The notes: generated by a model not told the origin, from the letters alone. 64,000 nucleotides of DNA from Candidatus Rifleibacteriota bacterium (GCA_024710355.1 JANJUX010000009.1:1-64000); one strand, 5' to 3'; counted from the first letter of the stretch, positions 30,402 to 39,811 are shown. Translations and numbers: made by a program.

Positions 30402-31904
30402 ATGGATTGGACTTCATTGTTTGCGAGCCTCGATCTTAACAATCTGATTCCGGATTGCTACGAAAAATGGAAACCTTTTGTAAAAGGCGGCCTGGCCTGG
30501 TTTCTCGGGCGCCTGAGCGAAGACCGGCAAAAAGAAATTCTCGCAGACCAGCTGGGGCTTGGGCCTTTTGCAAATGCAGCAGATAGACTCGAAACCGTGC
30601 TTCGACGCTGCCCCACCCTGCACAAGCTTGGCCAGATTCTGGCGCGCGATAAACGCCTGTCGCCCGAACTGCGCAACAGTCTGCAGCGTCTTGAATGCCT
30701 GCCGCCGCGCATGACCGTCGAACAGATCAGGACGATTCTGCAACGCGAAAACATAAGACTCGAAGGTATCACCCTTGGTGACAAGCCTCTGGCAGAAGCC
30801 AGCGTCGCCGTGGTAATGCCTTTCACTTTCATCGATGCTGCAGGGCGGCAAATTGATGGCGTTTTCAAGATCGTCAGACCGGAAGCAGAAAAGGCTCTTG
30901 AGAAAGAGCTTGAGCTCTGGCCTGAACTTGGCAAAGCTCTTGAAGAAATCTGCCACGAACTGAATCTGCCGGTGCTTGAGTTCGCCGGACCGCTTTCAGA
31001 AGCCGCATTGCTGGTAGCCGATGAGGTCAGGCTCGACCGTGAACAGATTCATATCCGCCGGGCCATAGAACTCTACCGCGATTTCCCGGAGATTGCGCTG
31101 CCTGAGCTGCTTCCCTGGTGCACCTCACGCGTTACGGCAATGACAAGGATCAAAGGCAAGCCTCTGGCAGACGCGCTGAAAGAGAAGTCAGACAAAAACG
31201 AGCGCCGGCGCATTGTCGAAAAACTCGTCGACGGGCTCATCGCCCGCCCTTTCTGGATGTCGGAAACCTGGGCGATTTTTCATGGTGACCCGCACGGAGG
31301 CAATATTTTTCTCGATGACAAGGGGCGCATTGTTCCGCTCGACTGGAGTCTGGCGGTCGAACTGCCGAAAAACGACCGGGTTGCAATTCTGCAACTGCTT
31401 ATGGGCGGGCTGCGCGTCGATGAAAAGGCAATTGCCCAGGCACTGGCGCAGCTCGGGCTGTCAACTGACGACAACAAGCTTGCTGCTGCATCGAATTGGG
31501 CGGTTGCCCAGATCCGACAGGGCAATTTTCCGGGCTTCGACTGGTGCCTTGCCGTTCTCGATCATGCGGTCGAATTTGGCGGCTTGAGGCTGCGAGCTGA
31601 GCTGGCGCTTTTCCGCAAGGCACTTTTCGCTCTGCTCGCTCTGGTCGAAGATATTGCGCCCAATGCCAGTTCTGATGCCGTAGTGGTTGGCGCCGGGCTC
31701 GCCCGGCTCGCAAGCGAATGGCCATCGCGTGCCTTTTCAAATCCGTTTACCCGCAAATGGGGCACACACGTTTCGACAGTCGAGCTCAGCACACTGTTTG
31801 CCGACATGCCACTATCGGTGACCCGCTTCTGGTTCGGCTGCTGGTCAGATTTTCTCGAAAAGGCCACTCCGAAAAACCCGGCAAAAGAAAAAAGTCAGGC
31901 CTGA
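30402..31904 (+). CDS. ABC1/UbiB-type atypical protein kinase-like protein
   Basis: The ATG at 30402, behind AGAGGAG, is preferred to a TTG eight codons upstream that overlaps the Shine-Dalgarno sequence. The 500-residue protein has the ABC1 signatures: KLGQILA near residue 75 (the KxGQ motif), HGDPHGGNIF near 293 and PLDWS near 313 (the DFG-equivalent). In other bacteria ABC1/UbiB proteins act as ATPases or kinases supporting quinone biosynthesis or lipid metabolism at the membrane. No membrane helix pair is evident at the C-terminus, unlike UbiB, so the partner pathway is unknown. Confidence 0.85.
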   Translation: MDWTSLFASLDLNNLIPDCYEKWKPFVKGGLAWFLGRLSEDRQKEILADQLGLGPFANAADRLETVLRRCPTLHKLGQILARDKRLSPELRNSLQRLECLPPRMTVEQIRTILQRENIRLEGITLGDKPLAEASVAVVMPFTFIDAAGRQIDGVFKIVRPEAEKALEKELELWPELGKALEEICHELNLPVLEFAGPLSEAALLVADEVRLDREQIHIRRAIELYRDFPEIALPELLPWCTSRVTAMTRIKGKPLADALKEKSDKNERRRIVEKLVDGLIARPFWMSETWAIFHGDPHGGNIFLDDKGRIVPLDWSLAVELPKNDRVAILQLLMGGLRVDEKAIAQALAQLGLSTDDNKLAAASNWAVAQIRQGNFPGFDWCLAVLDHAVEFGGLRLRAELALFRKALFALLALVEDIAPNASSDAVVVGAGLARLASEWPSRAFSNPFTRKWGTHVSTVELSTLFADMPLSVTRFWFGCWSDFLEKATPKNPAKEKSQA

Positions 31905-31930
31905 AGCTTAGGCTTCGGCCTGACTTTTTC
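31894..31930. terminator. Bidirectional terminator between the kinase-like and nucleotidase genes
   Basis: GTCAGGCC-TGAAGC and GCTTC-GGCCTGAC pair with one bulged base around a short loop. A T run follows on the plus strand and an equivalent run follows on the minus strand. The stem overlaps the last codons of the kinase-like gene, and it serves both convergent genes. Confidence 0.8.
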
Positions 31931-31941
31931 TATAATACAGA

Positions 31942-33552
31942 TTAATCGAAGCGGGGTTTCGGTATGCTTTTTACGATACCCTTCGGCATCTTGTATTTTT
32001 TGGCGCCCGAATGGGTCTTGATGCGACCTTCGGTGAACGGGCAGACGGTCTGCAGCTGGCCAAGATACTTCATAAAAATATCGGCGGTCATCTTGCCGGT
32101 CGATTCGTTGTCGACGGCTTCGGTGAAGCCGCTCAGACCATTGCCGCCGGCAGCCAGAAAATCTATGGTGGTGACGGTATAAAGCTTTGTGGCACTCAGA
32201 GGCTTGCCGTTAAAAAGAACCTTCGGCTTCTGGCCGGCGGTATAATCGACATGCAGACCTTCAGAAACCTGCAGGAAACCGCCAAAGCCACCGGCAGTGC
32301 CTGAGAAACTGGCGACTTCGGCAAAAACCTTATTGATCGAAGCGCCGCTCATTTTGAGACGCATCAGATAGTTATCGAATGGCAGCACGTTGAGAACATC
32401 GCCGACGGTAATAACGCCAGTGGCGATAGAGCTTCTGATGCCACCGCCATTAACCAGAGCCATATCGGCGGGAACCAGGTCTTTGAAGCAGTCGGCAAGA
32501 AGGTTGCCGAGGTTAGTTTCGCGATTGCGCACATCGCCACGTTCGCCGTTAAGAAACACCTTGGTTTCAGAAACCGGGGTGACGACCTTTTCCTGGATCT
32601 GGGTCCAGAGGCGGGCAACCCGTTCGGCAATCTTATTGTCTTCATGGGTAGATTTATCAAGAGGGACCAGACCGGCGGCGGTCACTTCGACCGAGCGATT
32701 CGAATTGCGGTAGAAGGTCACGTCGTATCTGGTGACGTGCTGCCCCCATTCACCGGGTTGTGACATGAAGCGGTGACCGCGTGCCCCGGAAACTATTGCT
32801 GGCGGGTCGATGGCAAGATGGGTATGACCACCGAGAATGCCGTCGAGTTCGGGAAATTCTTCGAAAAGCTGCAGTTCGCGGTCCCAGCCGAGGTGGGAGA
32901 GCAGCAGAATCATGTCTGGTTTTGCCTTTTTAATTTCGGGCAGATACTTGCGCAAAGCTTCGGCGGCATCGAGAACGGTAAAATCGTTAACAAAAACGGG
33001 CTGCACGATGGTTTTAAGCTCTTCGGGAACCAGGCCGACGATCGCTACCTTAACCTTTTTACTTTCGGGGCCGACTTCGGCAAAGGTGTAGGGCTTGATT
33101 TTTACCTGCAGAGACGGAATCTTCTTGAACTGGATATTGGCGGCCAGAACCGGAAACTTTGCATAGGCAAGAGCTTCGGCGAGGGCTTCCTGGCCATTGT
33201 CGAATTCGTGGTTGCCGAGGGCCATGGCGGCATAACCAGTGTCATTCATGAATTCGATATCAGGAATACCCTGGAAAAAGCGATAGAAAAACGTGCCCTG
33301 AAAAATATCGCCCGATGAAAGCATGAGAACTTCGCGCCCCTGCTTTTCGATGCTGTCTTTATAATTCTTTATGCGTGCATAGCCGCCCACAGTTTTGCCT
33401 TCGGGGGTTTCCCACTGCATCAGGCGTGCATGCAGGTCGGAAGTATGCAGAATCGAAAAATTTATTATGTCGAAATTCTGTGTAGAGAATGCTGAAAGAC
33501 AGGCGGGGATAAGAACCACGAGCAGAAGAGACTTGAATAAATGCTTTATCAT
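31942..33552 (-). CDS. Exported 5'-nucleotidase / 2',3'-cyclic phosphodiesterase (UshA family)
   Basis: The 536-residue protein has a signal peptide (about residues 1-21). The metallophosphatase domain follows with SILHTSDLHA, SSGDIFQG, GNHEFD, LLSHLGWD and GGHTHL, the dimetal ligands of the family. The C-terminal nucleotidase domain carries NGGGIRSSI and the substrate-stacking region LPFDNYL. It should hydrolyse extracellular or periplasmic nucleotides to nucleosides and phosphate. A promoter with TTGCGC and TACAAT sits upstream, and CAAAGGAAAG supplies a Shine-Dalgarno sequence. Confidence 0.93.
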   Translation of the reverse strand: MIKHLFKSLLLVVLIPACLSAFSTQNFDIINFSILHTSDLHARLMQWETPEGKTVGGYARIKNYKDSIEKQGREVLMLSSGDIFQGTFFYRFFQGIPDIEFMNDTGYAAMALGNHEFDNGQEALAEALAYAKFPVLAANIQFKKIPSLQVKIKPYTFAEVGPESKKVKVAIVGLVPEELKTIVQPVFVNDFTVLDAAEALRKYLPEIKKAKPDMILLLSHLGWDRELQLFEEFPELDGILGGHTHLAIDPPAIVSGARGHRFMSQPGEWGQHVTRYDVTFYRNSNRSVEVTAAGLVPLDKSTHEDNKIAERVARLWTQIQEKVVTPVSETKVFLNGERGDVRNRETNLGNLLADCFKDLVPADMALVNGGGIRSSIATGVITVGDVLNVLPFDNYLMRLKMSGASINKVFAEVASFSGTAGGFGGFLQVSEGLHVDYTAGQKPKVLFNGKPLSATKLYTVTTIDFLAAGGNGLSGFTEAVDNESTGKMTADIFMKYLGQLQTVCPFTEGRIKTHSGAKKYKMPKGIVKSIPKPRFD

Positions 33553-33587
33553 CAGTGCACGCGCTTTCCTTTGATGGTTTTATGGAA

Positions 33588-33616
33588 ATTGTAATGATAA
33601 AAGTGCCAGTGCGCAA
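33588..33616 (-). promoter_or_regulatory. Promoter of the exported nucleotidase gene
   Basis: On the minus strand TTGCGC (33611-33616) and TACAAT (33588-33593) are 17 bases apart. Confidence 0.5.
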
Positions 33617-33676
33617 GACCCGCAGGCAAAATTTGTGCACAAATTTGCACAAAATTGCAGATTTTTTACGGAATTT

Positions 33677-34081
33677 TTATTTCAGATTCATCCAGGTGAT
33701 GGTTAACTGCAGCACTGTCGCAAAACTCACCCAGAGAAAATATGGCAGATTCACCAGCGCCACCCAGGGGAGAAACGGTCTGATGCGCACCAGACTCCAG
33801 ACGAGGGTTAACAGCACGAGCACCACATCGACGGCGGCAAGAATGTTGCTGCGCAGGCCAAACTGCAGTGGCGTAAAGGCAAAATTGAAAACCAGATTAA
33901 GAATAAACGGGAGTGCCACCCGGCCAGGTATTTTCTTTTTTATCGCCAGATAAAAGACATAGCCGAAAGAAATGGCGATAATCAGATACAGAAACGACCA
34001 GACGGGGCCAAACACCCACCCCGGTGGAGCCCAGTCAGGCTTTTTGAGTTGCATGTACCAGCTGTATGAAGAATTTTCCAT
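33677..34081 (-). CDS. tspO: TspO/MBR family membrane protein
   Basis: This 134-residue protein has five membrane helices and the family signature KKPDWAPPGWVFGPVWSFLY at residues about 13-32, with NLVFNFAFTPLQFGLR in the third helix. TspO proteins bind porphyrins, heme breakdown products and cholesterol-like ligands and respond to stress or oxygen. GGGAGGAAAA precedes the ATG. The gene lies just downstream of the cyclase gene on the same strand and could be co-transcribed with it. Confidence 0.92.
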   Translation of the reverse strand: MENSSYSWYMQLKKPDWAPPGWVFGPVWSFLYLIIAISFGYVFYLAIKKKIPGRVALPFILNLVFNFAFTPLQFGLRSNILAAVDVVLVLLTLVWSLVRIRPFLPWVALVNLPYFLWVSFATVLQLTITWMNLK

Positions 34082-34104
34082 TTTTCCTCCCGCTGTTCAT
34101 TTTA

Positions 34105-35826
34105 TCAGTTCAATCGCTCGACAAAATACATCGGCATTTCGCCCTTGCCTTTTGCAGCCACCAGACCGCGGTATTCGCATTTAAACCGGTCTTTTACCAG
34201 CTTGTAGGTCGCCTCGGAAATATTGACGCGCATCGGTTCTGATGCCGATTCACAGCGGCTGGCAATGTTAACCGTGTCGCCCCAGAGGTCGTAGGTCATT
34301 TTGCTGCGACCGATCACACCGGCGAGAACCGGGCCGGAATGAATACCGATACGAATCTGAAATGGCAGCAGGTCTTTGTTTTCGAGTCTTTGCACAATAT
34401 AATCGCGCATGTGCAGACCAAGTTCGACGACTTTTTCGGGGTGCCGGTCGTCGCGCACCGGTACACCGCCGACCGCCATGTAGGCATCACCGATGGTCTT
34501 GATTTTTTCGATACCGAGCTCGGCAGCAAATTCATCGAATTTCGCAAAAACCTCATTGAGCGAGCTGACCAGTCTTGAAGGAGTCACAGTTTCTGTCAGC
34601 TGTGTAAAACCTTTGAAATCGGTGAAGAGAACAGTCGCCAGAGCAAAATCATCGACCAGAGTTTCTTCGCCGGCTTTGAGTCTTCTGGCAACTGGCGCGG
34701 GCAAAGTGTTCAGCAGCAGGCGCTCAGCCGTCTGCCGCTCAACTTCGAGAGCCTGGTTAGCCTTTTCCAGATCGGCGGTTCTTGCGGCAACTCTCGATTC
34801 GAGGTCTTTTCGGGCCTCTTCAAGCGAAGCGAGAGATTCAGCAAGATGATCGGCCATTTTGTTCGAGATTTCAGCCACCAGACCAAGCTCGTTATTGGCC
34901 CGGCAATCGATGCGGGCCGAGAAATCACCGGCGCCAAAGTGGGTAAGGCCCTCCGAAATAATCTCAAGAGGCTTCTGCACCTTTCGCCGATTGAGCCAGA
35001 CCGAGGTGAGCACCACCGCCACCAGCGACAACAGGACCAGAACAAGAGATCCGGTTGTCCAGAGCGTGAGGCCGCGCACAATCTTGCTCTCGATGTTGTC
35101 GACAGCCTGGTTGTGCTGGCTCAGAACCCGGTCGGCCGGCTCAAGAAACTCGGCGAGATAAGTCGTGGTCTCAGCGACAAAGGGAATGCCGGCAATATCG
35201 CTCCAGACCTGGAAAGCAATCTTGCGGCGACCAACCGAAGCTGGAATATGGGCCGGCAAAAAGGTATCAGTCTGCTCAAATTCGGTTACGCCCGATGTCT
35301 GCATGCTCCAGTTTTTAACGAACTCGTCGGCATTCTGCTTCCGGCGGGCATCAGCCGAGAGTGAAGCAACCACTTCAAAAAGATCACGGCCGACGATTTC
35401 TTTTTTGGCATGTGCGACACAGATCAGCCTGCCATCGACTTTTATCGAGGCATTCGTATAACCATAACGTTCAAAGCTGCGCAATGCCAGCTTCTGAAAG
35501 GCGGCATCACCGATGCAGAAGTTTGCAAGCTCAGCTGCGTTGCTGAATCTGTGTTTCTGAGTTTCGAGATACTGCAACTGCTGGCTGAGAATGGCTTCGG
35601 TGTTGTGCTTTAAAATCAGCACTCCCTGTTCGCGCAGACTGGTGCGAAAAGCGGTGCTGGTCTGTTCAAACTCGCTGCGGATACCGGATTTTATTTCGCT
35701 GTTCAAGAAGTGCAGCAGAAAAAAGGTCACCGCCATCTGCAGCCCGGCAGAAAGGAGGGTAATGACGAGCACAGGCACAATTACCTGAAAAATCAGCTTG
35801 CCTCTGGTACCCGCAGCTTGCGGCAT
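34105..35826 (-). CDS. Membrane-bound class III adenylate/guanylate cyclase with HAMP
   Basis: The start is set at the second of two adjacent ATGs, behind GGGAG. A GTG further upstream lies before the promoter -10 box and is excluded. The protein (about 573 residues) has membrane segments near residues 10-40 and 245-268 around a periplasmic sensor region, a HAMP domain, a coiled coil (SRVAARTADLEKANQALEVE) and a cyclase domain. Both metal-binding aspartates are present (VLFTDFKGF and TIGDAYMAV), as are the lysine (EKIKT) and aspartate (YDLWGD) that favour ATP. It should make cAMP in response to a periplasmic signal. Confidence 0.9.
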   Translation of the reverse strand: MPQAAGTRGKLIFQVIVPVLVITLLSAGLQMAVTFFLLHFLNSEIKSGIRSEFEQTSTAFRTSLREQGVLILKHNTEAILSQQLQYLETQKHRFSNAAELANFCIGDAAFQKLALRSFERYGYTNASIKVDGRLICVAHAKKEIVGRDLFEVVASLSADARRKQNADEFVKNWSMQTSGVTEFEQTDTFLPAHIPASVGRRKIAFQVWSDIAGIPFVAETTTYLAEFLEPADRVLSQHNQAVDNIESKIVRGLTLWTTGSLVLVLLSLVAVVLTSVWLNRRKVQKPLEIISEGLTHFGAGDFSARIDCRANNELGLVAEISNKMADHLAESLASLEEARKDLESRVAARTADLEKANQALEVERQTAERLLLNTLPAPVARRLKAGEETLVDDFALATVLFTDFKGFTQLTETVTPSRLVSSLNEVFAKFDEFAAELGIEKIKTIGDAYMAVGGVPVRDDRHPEKVVELGLHMRDYIVQRLENKDLLPFQIRIGIHSGPVLAGVIGRSKMTYDLWGDTVNIASRCESASEPMRVNISEATYKLVKDRFKCEYRGLVAAKGKGEMPMYFVERLN

Positions 35827-35863
35827 CATCGCTCCCGGTCGGTCTGACTTTTGAACACCGCCT

Positions 35864-35892
35864 ATTATCACACAACCTCAACAGTTTTTCAA
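35864..35892 (-). promoter_or_regulatory. Promoter of the cyclase gene
   Basis: On the minus strand TTGAAA (35887-35892) and GATAAT (35864-35869) are 17 bases apart, with an extended -10 TGT. It gives a leader of about 30 bases and rules out the upstream GTG as start. Confidence 0.6.
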
Positions 35893-35977
35893 ACCCGCGA
35901 CAAACGCCGCATAAAACTACACAAAATCTGCCCTGTCTCAACTCGAATCCGAGCTTTGGGATGCGCGAGATGGCAAG

Positions 35978-36010
35978 AAAAAAGCGGCCGTGAGCCATGG
36001 CTCAGGCCGC
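35978..36010 (-). terminator. Rho-independent terminator of the Q/K-rich exported protein gene
   Basis: On the minus strand GCGGCCTGAGCC and GGCTCACGGCCGC form a long stem with a short loop, followed by six T residues. Confidence 0.8.
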
Positions 36011-36038
36011 CAGTTGCACAATGTGCCTCAAATATGTA

Positions 36039-36893
36039 TCAGTAGTCTGATTCTTCGATAAAGTCGAACATCCAGTCGCCGGAGCTCTCGAATGTCTCGC
36101 CGCCCGGGCCGGTAGTGGTGCTGGTTGTATGCAGGCCTTCGCCATCGGTCGAACCGGTTACCTGATGCGTCGCAGTCTTGCCGCCTTCGCCGGTGACAAC
36201 GGTAGTAAGAGTGTTGCCCTCTTTAGTGGTCGTTGAAGTCAGGCTGGTTTCATTGCCCTGCGGGCCGGTAATGGTCTTTTCGGTATTAACGACGTTGCCA
36301 TCACGGGTGCGGGTACCGGCAACGGTGGTTTCTTTGCCCTTTGGCCCTTTGCGGGTGCCTGAAAACTCTGCGGTTTTGTCGCCTTCAGCAAGTCTTTTCA
36401 TGCGTTCATTGAGTTCGGGAATCTGCTGGCCGAGCTGCTGCCGTTCTTCGGGCGTCATGGCCTGCCATTGTTTCTGCAGTTCGGTTTTGCGTTCTTTGTA
36501 AAGAGTGGCATCACCAGAATGCTTTGCCTGCTGCATGGCTTCAATTCTTTCTTTCAGGGCCTGGAAACGACCATTGTCTTTGCTCATGGCGGCCCATTTT
36601 TCTTTCATGGCCTCGCGTTTTGCCTTAAATTCAGCTCTTTTTGCTTCTCGGGCCTGCTTTTTTTCATCGCTCTGCCCTTGTTCGCCCTGCTTGCCCTGGC
36701 GTTTTTCTTTCATTTCCTGCATTTTCTGCTGGCGTTCCTGCTGGCGCTGCTTCATCTGCTGCATTTTTTCGAGCCTGCGACCTTCTCCGGCAGCCCCCTG
36801 CCCTTTTCCAAATTTTCCCTTCTGGGCGATTGCCTCAGAGGCGGGCAGAGTTAAAAGACCGACTACGATAAGACCAAACAGAGCCTTGCGCAT
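36039..36893 (-). CDS. Exported charged coiled-coil protein with C-terminal Gly/Thr repeats
   Basis: The ATG behind AAGGAG gives 284 residues; a TTG two codons earlier is unlikely. A signal peptide (about residues 1-23) leads into a long region very rich in Q, K, E and M, predicted as continuous helix or coiled coil (residues about 30-165). A C-terminal region follows in which short segments of the type GNVVNTEKTITGPQGNET repeat about every 20 residues, probably beta-strands. I do not recognise a family. It has its own strong promoter and terminator, so it is probably a well-expressed periplasmic or surface protein. Confidence 0.75.
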   Translation of the reverse strand: MRKALFGLIVVGLLTLPASEAIAQKGKFGKGQGAAGEGRRLEKMQQMKQRQQERQQKMQEMKEKRQGKQGEQGQSDEKKQAREAKRAEFKAKREAMKEKWAAMSKDNGRFQALKERIEAMQQAKHSGDATLYKERKTELQKQWQAMTPEERQQLGQQIPELNERMKRLAEGDKTAEFSGTRKGPKGKETTVAGTRTRDGNVVNTEKTITGPQGNETSLTSTTTKEGNTLTTVVTGEGGKTATHQVTGSTDGEGLHTTSTTTGPGGETFESSGDWMFDFIEESDY

Positions 36894-36928
36894 TTTCAAT
36901 CTCCTTAAAATTCAATGGGGTCGATGCG

Positions 36929-36958
36929 ATTGTACGCCTTTGCAAAAAAAACTGTCAA
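36929..36958 (-). promoter_or_regulatory. Strong promoter of the Q/K-rich exported protein gene
   Basis: On the minus strand a perfect TTGACA (36953-36958) and TACAAT (36929-36934) are 18 bases apart. The -35 box overlaps the stop codon of the upstream glycohydrolase gene. Confidence 0.65.
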
Positions 36959-38013
36959 TATGGCGGCAGAAGGCGCCTGAAGCCGTGCAGCAGAACGATA
37001 ACCAGCATCAGCAGATTTCGTGGCAGGGTTGTCAGAAACCAGATTTCAGGAACCCGCAAATCTTTTTTGCCGGCAAGTGAATCGGCAAGACACGCGCCGG
37101 TTTCCCGCATCCAGGCAATGCCGGCCGGCCATTCAACAATGCCGTTCAGCCACGCTTCAGGAATACCGGCCGACCCGGCGGCGCTGCCGATTATGCCGCC
37201 CAGAATGGCAGCGGTAGTATCAGCATCACCACCGCAGGCGATGATTTCGCTGATGGCGGGGGCGAATTCTCTTTGATGCCGCAGCCAGGCGTGCAGCACC
37301 ACCGGCACGGTATGCAGCACATAGCCTGAGACGCCTTTCCCATGACCTGATCGGCTGGAAAAAGCCTCAGTTGTCTCATTGGCGGCGATAGAAGCGCAGA
37401 CGCCCGCAACCAGGGCAGGCAGTTCTTTGGCATCATCGCCAAGAAAGGTCTGCAGCCGGCTGAGATACTCCTGCGGGGCGACGGTCACTGACTGGCGGGC
37501 CATAAAGGCGGCCAGAGCTATTGCCAGCGCGCCGTGCAAAGCTTTCGGGTCGGTGTGAGTAATAAGCGTCGAGGCGGTGACAAGGCTTCTTATGGTCTTC
37601 AGGTCGTCAAAAGCGGCGCCAAAAATGGCGGCGCGCATAGCCGGGCCGTTACCGGCCGAAAAAACGCCGCTTTTCTGTGGCGAAAAGCCCAGCCAGAGCT
37701 TTATAATCGCCCGAAGCGTCGCGAATCCGGCGCCAGCGGGAACCCCGAGCAGCCAGAAACGCAGGCGCCAGGCAAAGGCGCGGCTGAATCTGGCCGGGTC
37801 GGCACCGGCAGTGAGCAAGGCCTGAGCGACCATGCAGGTGTGCTGGGTGTCGTCAGAGACCATGCCACGGCCGAAAAAGAAGCGGTGGCGGTCGGCCGGG
37901 CCGAGCATTTTTCTGGCCCGCTGCGGTGAAAGCCCCTCGTATGGCAGCCCGATTGCATCGCCGACAGCGGTGCCGAGCAGGCAGCCAATGATGCTTTCAC
38001 CTTTGCCGGTCAT
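36955..38013 (-). CDS. ADP-ribosylglycohydrolase family protein
   Basis: The 352-residue protein has the family's metal-binding pattern: GTAVGDAIGLPYEG at the N-terminus, SDDTQ near residue 53, and the C-terminal GGDADTTAAILGGIIGS. Such enzymes (DraG and ARH relatives) remove ADP-ribose from proteins or hydrolyse ADP-ribose derivatives with two Mg2+ or Mn2+ ions. The C-terminus has an extra hydrophobic stretch (LPRNLLMLVIVLL), possibly a membrane anchor, which is unusual. Its start overlaps the stop of the receiver-GGDEF-EAL gene by four bases, so the two are translated together. Confidence 0.9.
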   Translation of the reverse strand: MTGKGESIIGCLLGTAVGDAIGLPYEGLSPQRARKMLGPADRHRFFFGRGMVSDDTQHTCMVAQALLTAGADPARFSRAFAWRLRFWLLGVPAGAGFATLRAIIKLWLGFSPQKSGVFSAGNGPAMRAAIFGAAFDDLKTIRSLVTASTLITHTDPKALHGALAIALAAFMARQSVTVAPQEYLSRLQTFLGDDAKELPALVAGVCASIAANETTEAFSSRSGHGKGVSGYVLHTVPVVLHAWLRHQREFAPAISEIIACGGDADTTAAILGGIIGSAAGSAGIPEAWLNGIVEWPAGIAWMRETGACLADSLAGKKDLRVPEIWFLTTLPRNLLMLVIVLLHGFRRLLPPY

Positions 38014-39698
38014 TCAATTTTTTCTCTGGGGGCACCAAAGTAATAGCCCTGCGAAAATTCGATACCAAGTTCTTTGACCTTGTTAAAGACCTCTTCATCA
38101 CAGACGAACTCTGCAATTACCTTGGCTTCGAGGCTTTCGGCCATACTTTTGATCGTCTTGGTGATCTTGTAACAGTTGTCGTTGCGGCCGAGATTTTTGA
38201 TAAAGGCGCCGTCGATCTTGATAAAGTCGACGTTGAGTTCCTGCAGACGGTGAAAGTTTGACTTTTCACTGCCGAAATCATCGAGCGCAAGCTTCAGGCC
38301 CATTTCTTTGAGGGTGGTGAGCTGCTTTAACGCATCTTCGCTGCCCTGGGCGCTGATGTTTTCAAGAATTTCGAGCACGACCCGGTCTGGCGCAATGCGG
38401 TGCTTTTCGAGCTGCACCCTGATGAAGTCGATCAGGTAGCCGTCTTTAAGGTCGTATTCGGTGATGTTGACCGAAAATTCTTCGCTGCGACCGGCGAAGC
38501 TGGCAAAGCTGCGCGAGATCATCATGCGGGTGATATCGGGAAGCATGCCGACGAGCCGCGCCGGGTCGATAAAGTAGTTCGGCGTGATAATCCGGTCATT
38601 TTCGATTATGCGCGCCAGGCATTCGTATTTCTCGATGCGGCCGGTCTGATTGTTGACGATCGGCTGAAAAAAGGGAACAACCAGCTCATTTTCGAGTGCT
38701 TTTCTGATCTTGCGAAACCATTCGATGTTGTTTTTCTGCAGGCTCTGCAGCGTCGAGCGGCTCGAATCAAAAACACAGTAGCGGTTTTTGCCGATTTCGC
38801 GAATTTCTTTCATGGCGATGTGCGCGTCGGTAAGCATCTGGCGACCATCACCGAAGGAAATACCGATCGTGCAGGTGATGTGCATTTCGATGTCGTCGAC
38901 CGCAACCCGGTGATGGCTGATGCCTTTGAGGATCAGGGCGGCAAATTCTTCGACTTTCTGCCGGTCACCGCCAGGGATGAGAAAAGCCATTTCGTCTGAC
39001 GGCAGCCGATAAAGAGTGCTTCCTTCGGGGATCAGTTTTTCGAGATACCTGGCAACCCCGAACAGCACCTTATCACCAATTTCAAAACCGTAAGTCGAAT
39101 TGATGTGGTCGAAATTATCGATGTTGACCAGCACCAGAGAGCAGCTGTCGCATTTTCCGAGTTCGAAATACAGGCGGGTTTTGTTGGGCAGCCCGGTAAT
39201 TTCATCGGTTCCGAGAAGCTTGTCGAGCTCGATGGTTCTTTCTGAAAGCAGTTTCTCGATCTCGAGCTGATAATTTTCCTGAAATTTCTGGTTCTTTATC
39301 GCCCGCGCCGCTTTGGTGATCACCTTGAGAAACTTTTCCCGCTCCATGGGCTTGAGAATAAAGCCTTCCACGCCTATTTCGATAGCTTCGGCATAGTTTT
39401 CAGGGCTGTTGTAGCCAGAAAAGATAAGGATGTGCTGCTGATCGTTGAGCTGCTTGATCTCTCTTGCCATCTGCAGCCCCGTCATGCGCGGCGTCTGAAT
39501 ATCGGTCAGAACAAGATCTATCGGGCTTTTGCTGTTACGGTAAATTTCCAGGCCTTCTTGCCCATCAGTGGCGACATGTATTTCTTTGAAAAGCTGCGTA
39601 AGAAGATGCATGGTCGGAATGCGCACAAATTCACTGTCTTCGACATAGAGAATACTGAGATCTTTTGTCAGTGCGTGTATTTCGTTCAAGGTTTCCAT
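38010..39698 (-). CDS. Response regulator with degenerate GGDEF and EAL domains
   Basis: The 562-residue protein begins with a receiver domain (about residues 12-130; ILYVEDSEF, phosphoacceptor in LVLTDIQTP, switch lysine in FILKP), then a GGDEF-like domain (about 165-300) and an EAL domain (about 320-560). The GGDEF motif reads LPSDEM, so cyclic-di-GMP synthesis is unlikely. The EAL domain keeps the key acidic and lysine residues (YECLARI, LEILEN, LALDDFGSEKSN, FIKID and VIAEFV), so it probably breaks down cyclic-di-GMP when phosphorylated. No histidine kinase gene is next to it. GGAGCACC precedes the ATG. Confidence 0.88.
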   Translation of the reverse strand: METLNEIHALTKDLSILYVEDSEFVRIPTMHLLTQLFKEIHVATDGQEGLEIYRNSKSPIDLVLTDIQTPRMTGLQMAREIKQLNDQQHILIFSGYNSPENYAEAIEIGVEGFILKPMEREKFLKVITKAARAIKNQKFQENYQLEIEKLLSERTIELDKLLGTDEITGLPNKTRLYFELGKCDSCSLVLVNIDNFDHINSTYGFEIGDKVLFGVARYLEKLIPEGSTLYRLPSDEMAFLIPGGDRQKVEEFAALILKGISHHRVAVDDIEMHITCTIGISFGDGRQMLTDAHIAMKEIREIGKNRYCVFDSSRSTLQSLQKNNIEWFRKIRKALENELVVPFFQPIVNNQTGRIEKYECLARIIENDRIITPNYFIDPARLVGMLPDITRMMISRSFASFAGRSEEFSVNITEYDLKDGYLIDFIRVQLEKHRIAPDRVVLEILENISAQGSEDALKQLTTLKEMGLKLALDDFGSEKSNFHRLQELNVDFIKIDGAFIKNLGRNDNCYKITKTIKSMAESLEAKVIAEFVCDEEVFNKVKELGIEFSQGYYFGAPREKIE

Positions 39699-39811
39699 TC
39701 AGGTGCTCCGTGGGTGCCGCCCGGTTCTGGCTGAAGATATCGCTGCGCCGGGCTGATTCAAACTCTGGTCTGTAAAAAAGTGTGTCTGGTGTTTTGAACA
39801 GCGCCCCGAGC

